37,736 bases of DNA from Winogradskyella sp. GTDB taxonomy: Bacteria; Bacteroidota; Bacteroidia; Flavobacteriales; Flavobacteriaceae. Under the pieces are notes generated by a model, which saw only the letters and a list, made by a program, of their open reading frames with translations, was not told the DNA's origin and did no database searches. The DNA is taken from positions 1 to 37,736 of the forward strand of contig NZ_JABSST010000025.1 of assembly GCF_013213975.1 (NCBI RefSeq), written 5' to 3'. Position numbers and translations under genes: made by a program. Position 1 is the stretch's first letter. The number at the start of each line of letters is the position of its first letter. Shown here one piece after another: positions 1-7,735 of this stretch.

Positions 1-7
1 ATATGTA

Positions 8-278
8 CTAGCGATATGGTCTTTTTGGCATAGTATTCAATGCTTGTTCTACGTATAGAATCTTTCCTTTATCTCCCAGAAAATTAGGATACCTATGCAA
101 CGAAACATTATAATAAGAGGAGTCAACTATAGCTTCAATTTCAGAGTTTAATCAGCCTTTTATCAGCGTAAATAATTGGTTGAGTTCCTTTTCTTCTTGA
201 TTTAGATTAGGTTTAGTTTTCGTTTTAAATATAATCGAACGTTATTAAAAGGATGAGTAAAGGAAGTATGCGCTTCAT
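8..278 (-). pseudogene. Remnant of a small secreted protein (unknown family)
   Basis: The minus strand has an ATG at 278 that opens a signal-peptide-like start (MKRILPLLILLITF). This frame stops at once (TAA at 227-225). One frame over, protein-like sequence continues from about 226: KTKTKPNLNQEEKELNQLF, then one in-frame TGA, then LNSEIEAIVDSSYYNVSLHR and on to PNFLGDKGKILYVEQALNT, ending at a TAG at 10-8. Joined, the pieces give roughly 90 residues with an N-terminal export signal. I do not recognise the family. The reading as a decayed gene (one frameshift plus one nonsense codon) is inference from the balanced amino-acid composition and the signal peptide in the right place; chance open sequence is the alternative. 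Confidence 0.4.
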
Positions 279-315
279 TGAACAATATTTAGTGGTTAAA
301 ATATAGATAAAATAA

Positions 316-2364
316 CTAAGCTTGAGGGGCGGATTTCGGAAGTTCAATAAAGAATTTACTACCGACATTAACCGTACTTTCTACCCAAATCCTACCTTCA
401 TTTAGTTCCACTAAGTCCTTGGCTATAGTAAGACCTAAACCAGTACCTTTTTCGTTTTTGGTGCCCACTGTAGTAAAGTTTTTGTTTGCGTTAAAAAGTT
501 TATCAATGTTTTCTCTAGAGATTCCAACTCCGGTATCTTCTATACAGATTAAAGCTTTGCCATTAACATCTTGGTTAGAAACAGTAATAACATCGCCAGT
601 TCTGCTGAACTTGACCGCATTTGTTATTAAATTTTGAATAACAATTTCCACCATACTCCTGTCTGCATAAACAAAATCTCGTTGAGATTCGTCTATAAGA
701 ACAATCCGTTTATCCTCAACTTTTTGCTCTACCAATGCCATTTTCGTATGGAAAACATCTTGGATATTAAATAACTCCGGGTTAGGCTCCAAGTTTTGCA
801 TCTGAGATTTAGACCAGTTTAATAAATTGAATAAAAGAGAAGATGCATTATTAGCATTTTCGCTTAATTCTGGAATTAGTGCTCTAAACTCTTCTTTTGA
901 AATACTATCTTCTTTCAATAAATCTAAAAAGGCTTTAATAGAAGAAATAGAATCTTTTAGATCGTGTGATACAATTGAGAAAAGCTTGTCTTTGACTTGA
1001 TTTACTTCTTCAAGATGATGTGTTTGCTCTAAAATAGCTTCATTTCTTATTAGCTCTTGCGATAATTTTTCACGTTGCTTTTTTAATGTTTCTCGATACC
1101 TTTTAGTCTTTAAGAAATTAAGAAGCAAGAGTGTTAATAAAATTGCACAAGCTGCAATTGCACAATAAAAAATCAGTGGATTGCTGCGCCAGTTCTCTTT
1201 CTTTTGATTAGGATCAAAATTTTCAATTTGTTCCTCTATTGTATAGGACTCATTTAGATCTAATGGGTCTACCTCGGTAGGAAATATAGGTTGCTTTTCT
1301 TTAGCCAGGTCTTCTTTAAGATCGTAGTATTTATTCTGCCAGAAGAATGCGTTTTGAAAATAGCCTCTTGTAGAGTCTAAGACTATATGCAATTTGTAGT
1401 TCTCTAAAAGCGCATCTTTATCGTCTATTTTTTGAGCAATAGAATAAGCTTCATTAAGTTGAATTTCAGCAAGGCGAACTTTTTTCTGTTGCAAGTTTAA
1501 GCTGCCAATAGCATTTAATGATCTTAAAATACCATCTTGATTATTCTGCTTTCTATTGTATTTTAAACCTTGTACTAAATATTCAGATGCTTTATCATAT
1601 TCTTTAAACTCTAAAAATTCCCTTCCTAGTTTTGGTAGTATTTCACCTCTCAATTCTTTATCGGTTTCAGGATTTAGCATCTCTAAAACATCTTCATAAT
1701 ATTCAATCGCTTTACGATGCTCTTTTCTAAGCGAGTATAGGTCGGCAATATTTGTTGTAGAGGCAACAATGCCTTTTCTATCACTAATACGTTTTCTTGT
1801 GTCTAGTGCTTTAAAATTGAAGTCAATGGCTTTATCAATTTGATTAGTCATAAAATAGGCTTCAGCCAAATTGTCGTAAGCAGAACTCAATTCCTTGTAA
1901 AGTCCTTGCTTCTCAAAAATATCGATCGCAGAAAGAGAATTTTTAAGACCTAAAGCATAATTGCCACGTTTTATTTCAATTAAACCAATGCTGTTACTCA
2001 CCTTAGCAACCCCTAAAGTGTCGCTTACTTGCAGATAGTATCTTCTAGACTTTTCGTAATTATCAATGGCATTGTAGTAGTCGTTGTTTTGTGCATAAAT
2101 TAGTGCCCTGAAATAGGTGCTTTCGGCAAGTCCTTTAGTGTCGTTTAATTTTTCAGAAAGTTTAGCAGTTTGATTTACATATTTCTGAGCCTTCTGAAAT
2201 TCGCCAATCGCATATAATTCATTGATGAGCTCAAGCGCAAGATCTATTTTTGTAGAGTCGGCCTCTTGGTAGGCTAATTGTACGGTAAGGTCGTCTATTC
2301 TATCATTTTGTGAGTAAATGCAGAAAGCAAACAAACAAGCAGCAAAAGTCAATAACTGCTTCAT
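316..2364 (-). CDS. TPR-repeat sensor histidine kinase
   Basis: Membrane sensor kinase of 682 residues. An N-terminal signal peptide (about 1-19, ending CIYSQ) leads to a periplasmic array of tetratricopeptide repeats (about 25-330; units such as AESTYFRALIYAQNNDYYNA and VSNSIGLIEIKRGNYALGLK). One transmembrane helix follows at about 396-419, then a short coiled linker, a HisKA domain with the phospho-acceptor H467 in SIVSHDLKDS, and a HATPase_c domain with the G1 box (EDTGVGIS) and G2 box (GTGLGLTIAKDL, near 641). Length and order match the flavobacterial TPR histidine kinases. No receiver domain is fused and no response regulator gene lies beside it, so it is an orphan here and its partner is unknown. 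The signal sensed is also unknown; the TPRs suggest a protein or peptide partner in the periplasm. Confidence 0.93.
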   Translation of the reverse strand: MKQLLTFAACLFAFCIYSQNDRIDDLTVQLAYQEADSTKIDLALELINELYAIGEFQKAQKYVNQTAKLSEKLNDTKGLAESTYFRALIYAQNNDYYNAIDNYEKSRRYYLQVSDTLGVAKVSNSIGLIEIKRGNYALGLKNSLSAIDIFEKQGLYKELSSAYDNLAEAYFMTNQIDKAIDFNFKALDTRKRISDRKGIVASTTNIADLYSLRKEHRKAIEYYEDVLEMLNPETDKELRGEILPKLGREFLEFKEYDKASEYLVQGLKYNRKQNNQDGILRSLNAIGSLNLQQKKVRLAEIQLNEAYSIAQKIDDKDALLENYKLHIVLDSTRGYFQNAFFWQNKYYDLKEDLAKEKQPIFPTEVDPLDLNESYTIEEQIENFDPNQKKENWRSNPLIFYCAIAACAILLTLLLLNFLKTKRYRETLKKQREKLSQELIRNEAILEQTHHLEEVNQVKDKLFSIVSHDLKDSISSIKAFLDLLKEDSISKEEFRALIPELSENANNASSLLFNLLNWSKSQMQNLEPNPELFNIQDVFHTKMALVEQKVEDKRIVLIDESQRDFVYADRSMVEIVIQNLITNAVKFSRTGDVITVSNQDVNGKALICIEDTGVGISRENIDKLFNANKNFTTVGTKNEKGTGLGLTIAKDLVELNEGRIWVESTVNVGSKFFIELPKSAPQA

Positions 2365-2692
2365 TGTTTTGCGAATAAAAGACGAAGTGCAATGTTTTGG
2401 TGTACATAACTTTTATAGAGGGATGCTAAAAGAAAGTCAACACTAAACAATAACAACGTGGTTAATGTTTGATAATTAAGCCTCATTAATGTTTGGGACA
2501 TTGTTAATAGCTTATCAAAAATGCCATAATGTACGCAGAAACACTAATAATTAGGATTTAATGCTGATTTATTAGATGAAATGGAAGATGAAATTCATCA
2601 AAAAAATGCTGAATCGATTAACGGCAAAAATCATAGAAAAACTACCATTTGATCGTTGAAATGCATAAATGATTTAAAATATTAAATATCAG
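2365..2692. other. Intergenic stretch with no convincing gene
   Basis: About 330 bases separate the divergently read kinase start from the 3' end of the galactanase gene. On the plus strand a short open stretch near 2563-2650 reads ADLLDEMEDEIHQKNAES and ends at a stop; it is hydrophilic and protein-like but has no start signal or recognisable family, and could be a fragment of a lost gene. The kinase promoter should lie near 2370-2430 on the minus strand, but I see no clear TAnnTTTG box. No terminator is obvious. Confidence 0.4.
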
Positions 2693-3808
2693 TTAGTTAG
2701 TGTGAAAAGTTTCTATTGCAGGAAGTGCTTTTAAGTCAAAATCAAATAGGCATTGATTTTCCCAAGCCGACCCTTCGCTTGAAGTATTTTCATTTCCATC
2801 AAAGGCTACCCAATCTGGAGCCCAATAACAAAACCCTATACCTCTGTTATTTGGGATGTTTTTAATAGTAGAAATAAGCCACTCAAAATAAGCCTTTTGT
2901 CCTTGAGGTGTAGGTGAGAACTCAGGGAGTGTCTGGTCTAATTGTCCTATGAAATTTCCCAGATTATCATTCCATTGTAAGGTAAAAGGATAGGCTACTT
3001 CTACCATTAAAATATCCTTTTCAAATGTCGTTGCGAGTTCATTGAGTTTTGAAGTAACAGTAGCGAGATTTTTAGTGTGAAATTGCGGATAATAGGACAA
3101 GCCAATAATATTATAATCCAAATTAAAAGTTTGGAGTTCGTTAAAAAATACGCCTGCAAATTCTATTCCAGCAAAGTGCAACATTATCTGAATCCTATTG
3201 TTGTTGTCGACGTCTCTAACAGCTCTTATTGCTTCAGCTACTAAGGCGGCATAATTATTCCAATTATCATTAAAGTTTCCCCAGACTTTTCCATAATTCC
3301 AGAGAAATCCACTATTGGTTTCATTGCCAATTTGAATAATTTCAGGTAGTGTATTCTGATTTTTTAGTTCGGTTACAACATCCTTTGTGTAATCATAAAT
3401 GGCAATTTTAATTTCATCAATTGTCATATCCTGCCATGCTGCGGGAGGTGTTTGAACTCCTGGGTCTGCCCAAAAATCACTATAGTGGATATTTAGTAAA
3501 AAGTCCAGGTTTTTAGCACTGACTTTTTGAGCATAAGCTTTAACATCATCGAGTCCATTTTCACCATTTTGGGGGGTATGCCAAAGTTTTAGTCTAACAA
3601 GATTTGTTCCTTTAGATTTTACAAAATCTAAAAGTTCTACAGAATTTCCGTTAGAATCTTTATAATCGATATTAAAATCTTCCAATTCACTTTGGAAGGA
3701 TAGATCCATGCCCTTATAAAACTTGTTAGCCCTAGAATCTACGTTAGAATCATCATTTGATGTACACGAAACTAGAATAAACAGGAAAATGAAAGTTAGA
3801 TATTTCAT
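2693..3808 (-). CDS. GH53 arabinogalactan endo-beta-1,4-galactanase, lipoprotein
   Basis: Secreted glycoside hydrolase that would cut beta-1,4-galactan side chains of pectin-type arabinogalactan. The start chosen is the ATG at 3808 (371 residues); the longer frame begins at a TTG 21 bases upstream that would bury the signal peptide. MKYLTFIFLFILVSC gives a lipobox with Cys15, so the enzyme is probably anchored to the envelope. GH53 hallmarks are clear: KGMDLSFQSELE near the mature N-terminus, LVRLKLWHTPQNG, LLNIHYSDFWADPG, the acid/base Glu163 in IQIGNETNSG, and the nucleophile Glu270 in LMVEVAYPF. No SusC/SusD pair, transporter or other polysaccharide enzyme is nearby, so it is a lone enzyme rather than part of a visible utilisation locus. 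It is divergent from argS. Confidence 0.93.
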   Translation of the reverse strand: MKYLTFIFLFILVSCTSNDDSNVDSRANKFYKGMDLSFQSELEDFNIDYKDSNGNSVELLDFVKSKGTNLVRLKLWHTPQNGENGLDDVKAYAQKVSAKNLDFLLNIHYSDFWADPGVQTPPAAWQDMTIDEIKIAIYDYTKDVVTELKNQNTLPEIIQIGNETNSGFLWNYGKVWGNFNDNWNNYAALVAEAIRAVRDVDNNNRIQIMLHFAGIEFAGVFFNELQTFNLDYNIIGLSYYPQFHTKNLATVTSKLNELATTFEKDILMVEVAYPFTLQWNDNLGNFIGQLDQTLPEFSPTPQGQKAYFEWLISTIKNIPNNRGIGFCYWAPDWVAFDGNENTSSEGSAWENQCLFDFDLKALPAIETFHTN

Positions 3809-3886
3809 AAGCTCATTGTGTATTTTCAAGTCTTTAAATATAAAGAAATATCAAGATTTAACCCGCTTTAAAAACAATAAAACTTC

Positions 3887-3894
3887 TATCTTTG
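3887..3894 (+). promoter_or_regulatory. Probable -7 box of argS promoter (TATCTTTG)
   Basis: TATCTTTG matches the Bacteroidota -7 consensus TAnnTTTG and lies 33 bases before the argS ATG, a reasonable leader length. The -33 TTG is not obvious at the expected 17-23 base spacing, so only half of the promoter is supported. Confidence 0.5.
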
Positions 3895-3927
3895 CAAGCG
3901 TTTCAAAAGCTAAAGTCTAAATAAAAT

Positions 3928-5700
3928 ATGAAGCTTCAGGATACCTTAGAATTACACGTTAAAGAGGCTGTTAAAGCACTATATCAATCAGAATTAGAAT
4001 CTGTAGAATTTCAGGCAACGCGCAAAGAATTTGCTGGTGATATTACTGTAGTTGTTTTTCCGATGTTAAGGGTTATTAAGGGAAATCCTGTAGTAATTGG
4101 GGAGCAAATTGGAAACTACCTGTTAGAACATGTAGATTTAGTTAAGAGTTTCAATGTAGTTAAGGGGTTTCTTAATATTGTAATTGACGATGCTTATTAC
4201 ATTCAATTCTTTGATACTATAAAGAATAATCAAAATTATGGCTATGTAAATGAAACAGATCAAGAGGCTATAATGGTTGAATACTCATCCCCAAATACAA
4301 ATAAGCCATTGCATTTGGGGCATGTTAGAAATGTCTTACTAGGCTATTCTGTTGCTGAGATATTAAAAGCTTCAGGCAAGACAGTCTATAAAACCCAGAT
4401 TATCAATGATAGAGGAATCCATATTTGTAAAAGCATGCTAGCGTGGCAAAGATTTGGGAATGGAGAAACTCCGGAATCCACTGGATTAAAAGGTGATAAA
4501 TTGGTAGGTAATTATTATGTTGCGTTTGATAAAGCCTACAAGGCAGAAATTTCAGATTTAATTTCTGAGGGACTTATAGAGGAAGAGGCAAAAAAGAAAG
4601 CACCTATTTTATTAGCAGCTCAAGACATGTTACGTAAATGGGAGGCTGGTGATAATGAAGTTGTTGACCTTTGGAAAAGGATGAATGGTTGGGTCTATGA
4701 TGGGTTTGAGGAGACTTATAAAGCTATTGGAGTCGATTTTGATGAGTATTATTACGAGAGTCAAACCTATTTATTAGGAAAAGAGTTTATTGCAGAAGGT
4801 CTTAAAACAGGTGTTTTTGAAAAAGACCCTGATGGTTCTGTTTGGTGTGATTTAACAGACGAAGGACTTGATAGAAAAATTGTACTTAGAGCTGACGGTA
4901 CTGCTGTATATATGACTCAAGATATTGGCACTGCCATACAACGTATTAAAGATTATCCAGATGTTGGTGGTATGGTATACACTGTTGGTAATGAGCAGGA
5001 TTACCACTTTAAGGTCTTGTTCTTAATTCTCAAAAAATTAGGCTTTGATTGGGCCAAGAACTTATTTCATTTGAGCTATGGTATGGTAGATTTACCTAGC
5101 GGAAAAATGAAAAGTAGAGAAGGTACTGTTGTGGATGCAGATGACCTCATAGATGAAATGGCTGCAACTGCAGAAGAGATTTCAAAAGAGTTAGGGAAGC
5201 TTGATGATTATAGTGAAGAAGAGAAAAAAGCACTTTATAAAATTATTGGGCTAGGTGCACTCAAATATTACATTCTTAAAGTCGACCCTAAAAAACGCAT
5301 ACTGTTCGACCCAAAAGAATCGATTGATTTTCAAGGGAATACAGGTCCATTTATTCAATACACCTACGCCAGAATTCAGTCAATATTAAGAAAGGCTACA
5401 GATTCAAATACTACTATTAGAGGTATTGTGTTGCATGAAAAAGAAAAACAACTTTTAAAACAATTAGAAGTATTCCCAGAAGTGATTCAAAATGCTGCTG
5501 AGCAACATAGTCCTGCCTTAGTTGCAAATTACACCTATGATTTGGTGAAAGACTTTAATTCTTTCTATCAAAATGTATCAATTCTTGGTGCTGACTCAAT
5601 AGCTGAAAAGTCTTTTAGGGTTCAACTTTCAAAAACCGTTGGACAGACCATTAAAAATGCATTTGCTGTTTTAGGGATTGATGTTCCAGAACGTATGTAA
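3928..5700 (+). CDS. argS: Arginyl-tRNA synthetase
   Basis: Class I aminoacyl-tRNA synthetase of 590 residues that charges tRNA-Arg in the cytoplasm. The order is the usual one: Arg-tRNA-synthetase N-terminal additional domain (about 1-100), catalytic core starting at VEYSSPNTNKPLHLGHVRN with the HIGH-type motif HLGH at 129-132, and a KMSKS-type loop KMKSREGT at 393-400. The C-terminal DALR anticodon-binding helical domain includes FIQYTYARIQSILRK and ends NAFAVLGIDVPERM. Length is typical for the family. The ATG at 3928 is preceded by a -7 box at 3887-3894. It is a single-gene transcription unit, with a weak hairpin after its stop. Confidence 0.98.
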   Translation: MKLQDTLELHVKEAVKALYQSELESVEFQATRKEFAGDITVVVFPMLRVIKGNPVVIGEQIGNYLLEHVDLVKSFNVVKGFLNIVIDDAYYIQFFDTIKNNQNYGYVNETDQEAIMVEYSSPNTNKPLHLGHVRNVLLGYSVAEILKASGKTVYKTQIINDRGIHICKSMLAWQRFGNGETPESTGLKGDKLVGNYYVAFDKAYKAEISDLISEGLIEEEAKKKAPILLAAQDMLRKWEAGDNEVVDLWKRMNGWVYDGFEETYKAIGVDFDEYYYESQTYLLGKEFIAEGLKTGVFEKDPDGSVWCDLTDEGLDRKIVLRADGTAVYMTQDIGTAIQRIKDYPDVGGMVYTVGNEQDYHFKVLFLILKKLGFDWAKNLFHLSYGMVDLPSGKMKSREGTVVDADDLIDEMAATAEEISKELGKLDDYSEEEKKALYKIIGLGALKYYILKVDPKKRILFDPKESIDFQGNTGPFIQYTYARIQSILRKATDSNTTIRGIVLHEKEKQLLKQLEVFPEVIQNAAEQHSPALVANYTYDLVKDFNSFYQNVSILGADSIAEKSFRVQLSKTVGQTIKNAFAVLGIDVPERM

Positions 5701-5711
5701 ATTCTTTATAA

Positions 5712-5741
5712 AAAATGTTAATAATCGATTTTTAACATTTT
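5712..5741 (+). terminator. Hairpin after argS
   Basis: AAAATGTTAA (5712-5721) and TTAACATTTT (5732-5741) form a perfect 10-bp stem with a 10-base loop. It is AT-rich with a short T run, so it may be a weak terminator of argS. Confidence 0.45.
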
Positions 5742-5805
5742 GGTTCATAAGCTATTCTGTGCTTTTCCGTATCTTAGTATAGGTTAAAGTTTTAATAATT
5801 ATGCT

Positions 5806-7104
5806 ATGAAAACTACTTATATTTTTAAATCTAATCTAAGCACTTGTATTGCATTATTACTTACGATTTTTACGCTAAATGCTCAGGTTGATTTCACCGA
5901 GTTCAGTGGAAAAGTATATGATGGAAAATCTAAAAGAGTACTAGAAGCAGTTAGTCTTAATGTTAACGAGACCAATATTAGTACCATAACTAATTCTGAA
6001 GGCGAATTTACTCTAAAGGTTCCAAATCAGTATTTGGACTCTAAGGTTGTTGTAAGTCTTTTAGGTTATAATACACGTGTTTTACCATTATCAGAATTAT
6101 CTAAAGAAGGTAATAAGATAAAACTTTATGAAGCTGTAACAGAATTGACTGCTGTAAGCATTTCTGCTTATAAAGATGCTGAGAAGTTAGTCAGAACCGT
6201 TTTTAAAGAGAAAAATAGTACCGTTCAAGATGAGTCTGTTTATATGACAGCATTTTACCGTGAGACGATAAAACGCCGAAATAGAAATGTATCATTGACC
6301 GAAGCAGTTGTAAATATATTAAAGCAACCGCACACATCTCCTCAGCGCGATGCTATTCAATTAGGTAAAGCTAGAAAAAGTACAGATTATAAACGTTTAG
6401 ATACTGTTTCTGTAAAGCTTCAAGGCGGCCCGTTTTCTACTATATATCTGGATATCATGAAATATCCTGAGTATATTTTTACAGACGAGACAATTAGCAG
6501 TTATAGATTCTCTTTTGACCAACCATCAACCATTAATAACCGAAATGTTTATGTGGTTAATTTCTCTCCAAGAAATAATGGTCTAAATCTAAGCTATAAC
6601 GGGAAGCTATATATAGATACACAGTCTTTAGCATTAGTTAGTGCAGACTATTCATTAGACGTGAGTAATAAGAATAAGACTAAAAATTTACTTGTTAAAA
6701 AGAAACCTAGAGATGTTGTGGTTTATCCGCTAGAAGCAAATTATAAGGTAGATTATAAAGCAAAAAATGGAAAGTGGTATTACAGTTATTCTAACCTTAA
6801 TTTAAAATTTAAAGTGAATAAGAAGCGACAGATTTTTAATAAGGTATATACCTTGTCAAGTGAAATGGCAGTAACGGATTGGGAAATAAATACTGCAAAT
6901 CGGAAAATTAAGAATAAAGACCGTTTAAGGCCAACAGTTATAATTACAGATGCGATTTCTGGCTTTTCTGATCCAAATTTCTGGGGTCAGTATAACCTAA
7001 TTGAACCTGATAAGTCCATTGAGTCTGCGATTGAAAAAATTAGAAAAAGTATAGAAAAACAGCGGCGTAAAGATAGCCAGCAATCTGCAAATGGGTTGCC
7101 GTAG
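5806..7104 (+). CDS. Exported CarboxypepD_reg-like domain protein
   Basis: Exported protein of 432 residues, function unknown. A signal peptide spans about 1-26 (hydrophobic ACIALLLTIF-like core, ending TLNAQ). A carboxypeptidase-regulatory-like beta-sandwich follows at about 31-115 (FSGKVYDGKSKRVLEAVSLN, then TITNSEGEFTLKVP and VVSLLGYNTR), the same fold found at the N-terminus of SusC-type receptors. The remaining 300 residues are basic and strand-rich (for example NGKWYYSYSNLNLKFKVNKK) with no TonB plug or barrel, so this is not a receptor. Standalone proteins of this design are common in Flavobacteriaceae and are usually annotated only by the domain. It stands alone between argS and a bidirectional terminator. 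Confidence 0.85.
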   Translation: MKTTYIFKSNLSTCIALLLTIFTLNAQVDFTEFSGKVYDGKSKRVLEAVSLNVNETNISTITNSEGEFTLKVPNQYLDSKVVVSLLGYNTRVLPLSELSKEGNKIKLYEAVTELTAVSISAYKDAEKLVRTVFKEKNSTVQDESVYMTAFYRETIKRRNRNVSLTEAVVNILKQPHTSPQRDAIQLGKARKSTDYKRLDTVSVKLQGGPFSTIYLDIMKYPEYIFTDETISSYRFSFDQPSTINNRNVYVVNFSPRNNGLNLSYNGKLYIDTQSLALVSADYSLDVSNKNKTKNLLVKKKPRDVVVYPLEANYKVDYKAKNGKWYYSYSNLNLKFKVNKKRQIFNKVYTLSSEMAVTDWEINTANRKIKNKDRLRPTVIITDAISGFSDPNFWGQYNLIEPDKSIESAIEKIRKSIEKQRRKDSQQSANGLP

Positions 7105-7116
7105 AAATGCAATAAT

Positions 7117-7148
7117 AAAAAAAGAGCCCTTTAACGAGGGCTCTTTTT
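7117..7148. terminator. Bidirectional rho-independent terminator
   Basis: AAAAAAAGAGCCCT (7117-7130), loop TTAACG, AGGGCTCTTTTT (7137-7148). The stem has A runs on one side and T runs on the other, so it can end transcription from both convergent genes. Its right arm reaches into the stop codon of the YfiT-like gene. Confidence 0.9.
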
Positions 7149-7692
7149 AGTTATACTTATCTTTAAATTTTAAAGCTTGTTCAATATGAGCATAATGATG
7201 TTTACAGTGCCATGCATATACTCCAATAGTCTCTTCAATGGAAAATACCTTGCCATGTTCAGGGTGTACAAATTCACGTTTTAAATCAGATTGGTTAAAG
7301 CTTTTTAGCAATAGACCAAGCTTATTATGAACTCCTTTTAGAATCGCAATAGAATCATCTAAAGGTTCCTTGTAATCTACCAGACGAGCAAAGCGATCTT
7401 CAAAATAAGGTCTAATAGTGGGTTTATCTTCAGTTTTAGCAAGTTTAAATCTAACGATGCTATTGATATGGCTATCAGCACAGTGATGTACCACTTGTCT
7501 TATGGTCCAACCTTCAGGTCTGTATCTGTAACCAAGCTCTTTCTCACTAAGATCCTTGAGGATAGCTTTTAGGTACTTTGGAAAGGTTGTAATTGTACTA
7601 ATCCACTCGTCAAGGTGTTCTTTTGTAATGCGCTCTGGTTTGTTAAAATCTCCAACAGGAAATTTAAGATGATACATTTCTTGGTCTGTCAT
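7147..7692 (-). CDS. DinB/YfiT-like putative metal-dependent hydrolase/transferase
   Basis: Protein of 181 residues from the DinB-like four-helix-bundle superfamily, closest by pattern to Bacillus YfiT/BstA. The conserved opening LKFPVGDFNKPERITKEHL and the motif RPEGWTIRQVVHHCADSH are typical. Likely metal ligands are H69 (of VVHHCADSH) and H162 and H166 (of YAWHCKHHYAHI), the family's three-histidine arrangement. In Bacillus the family is linked to bacillithiol transfer, but Bacteroidota members are mostly uncharacterised, so the substrate is open. It is cytoplasmic (no signal peptide), a single gene, and converges on the CarboxypepD_reg-like gene. Confidence 0.85.
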   Translation of the reverse strand: MTDQEMYHLKFPVGDFNKPERITKEHLDEWISTITTFPKYLKAILKDLSEKELGYRYRPEGWTIRQVVHHCADSHINSIVRFKLAKTEDKPTIRPYFEDRFARLVDYKEPLDDSIAILKGVHNKLGLLLKSFNQSDLKREFVHPEHGKVFSIEETIGVYAWHCKHHYAHIEQALKFKDKYN

Positions 7693-7735
7693 AGTTCTAA
7701 TAATTAGAGCTTAAAATTACCTATAATTCTTAAGA

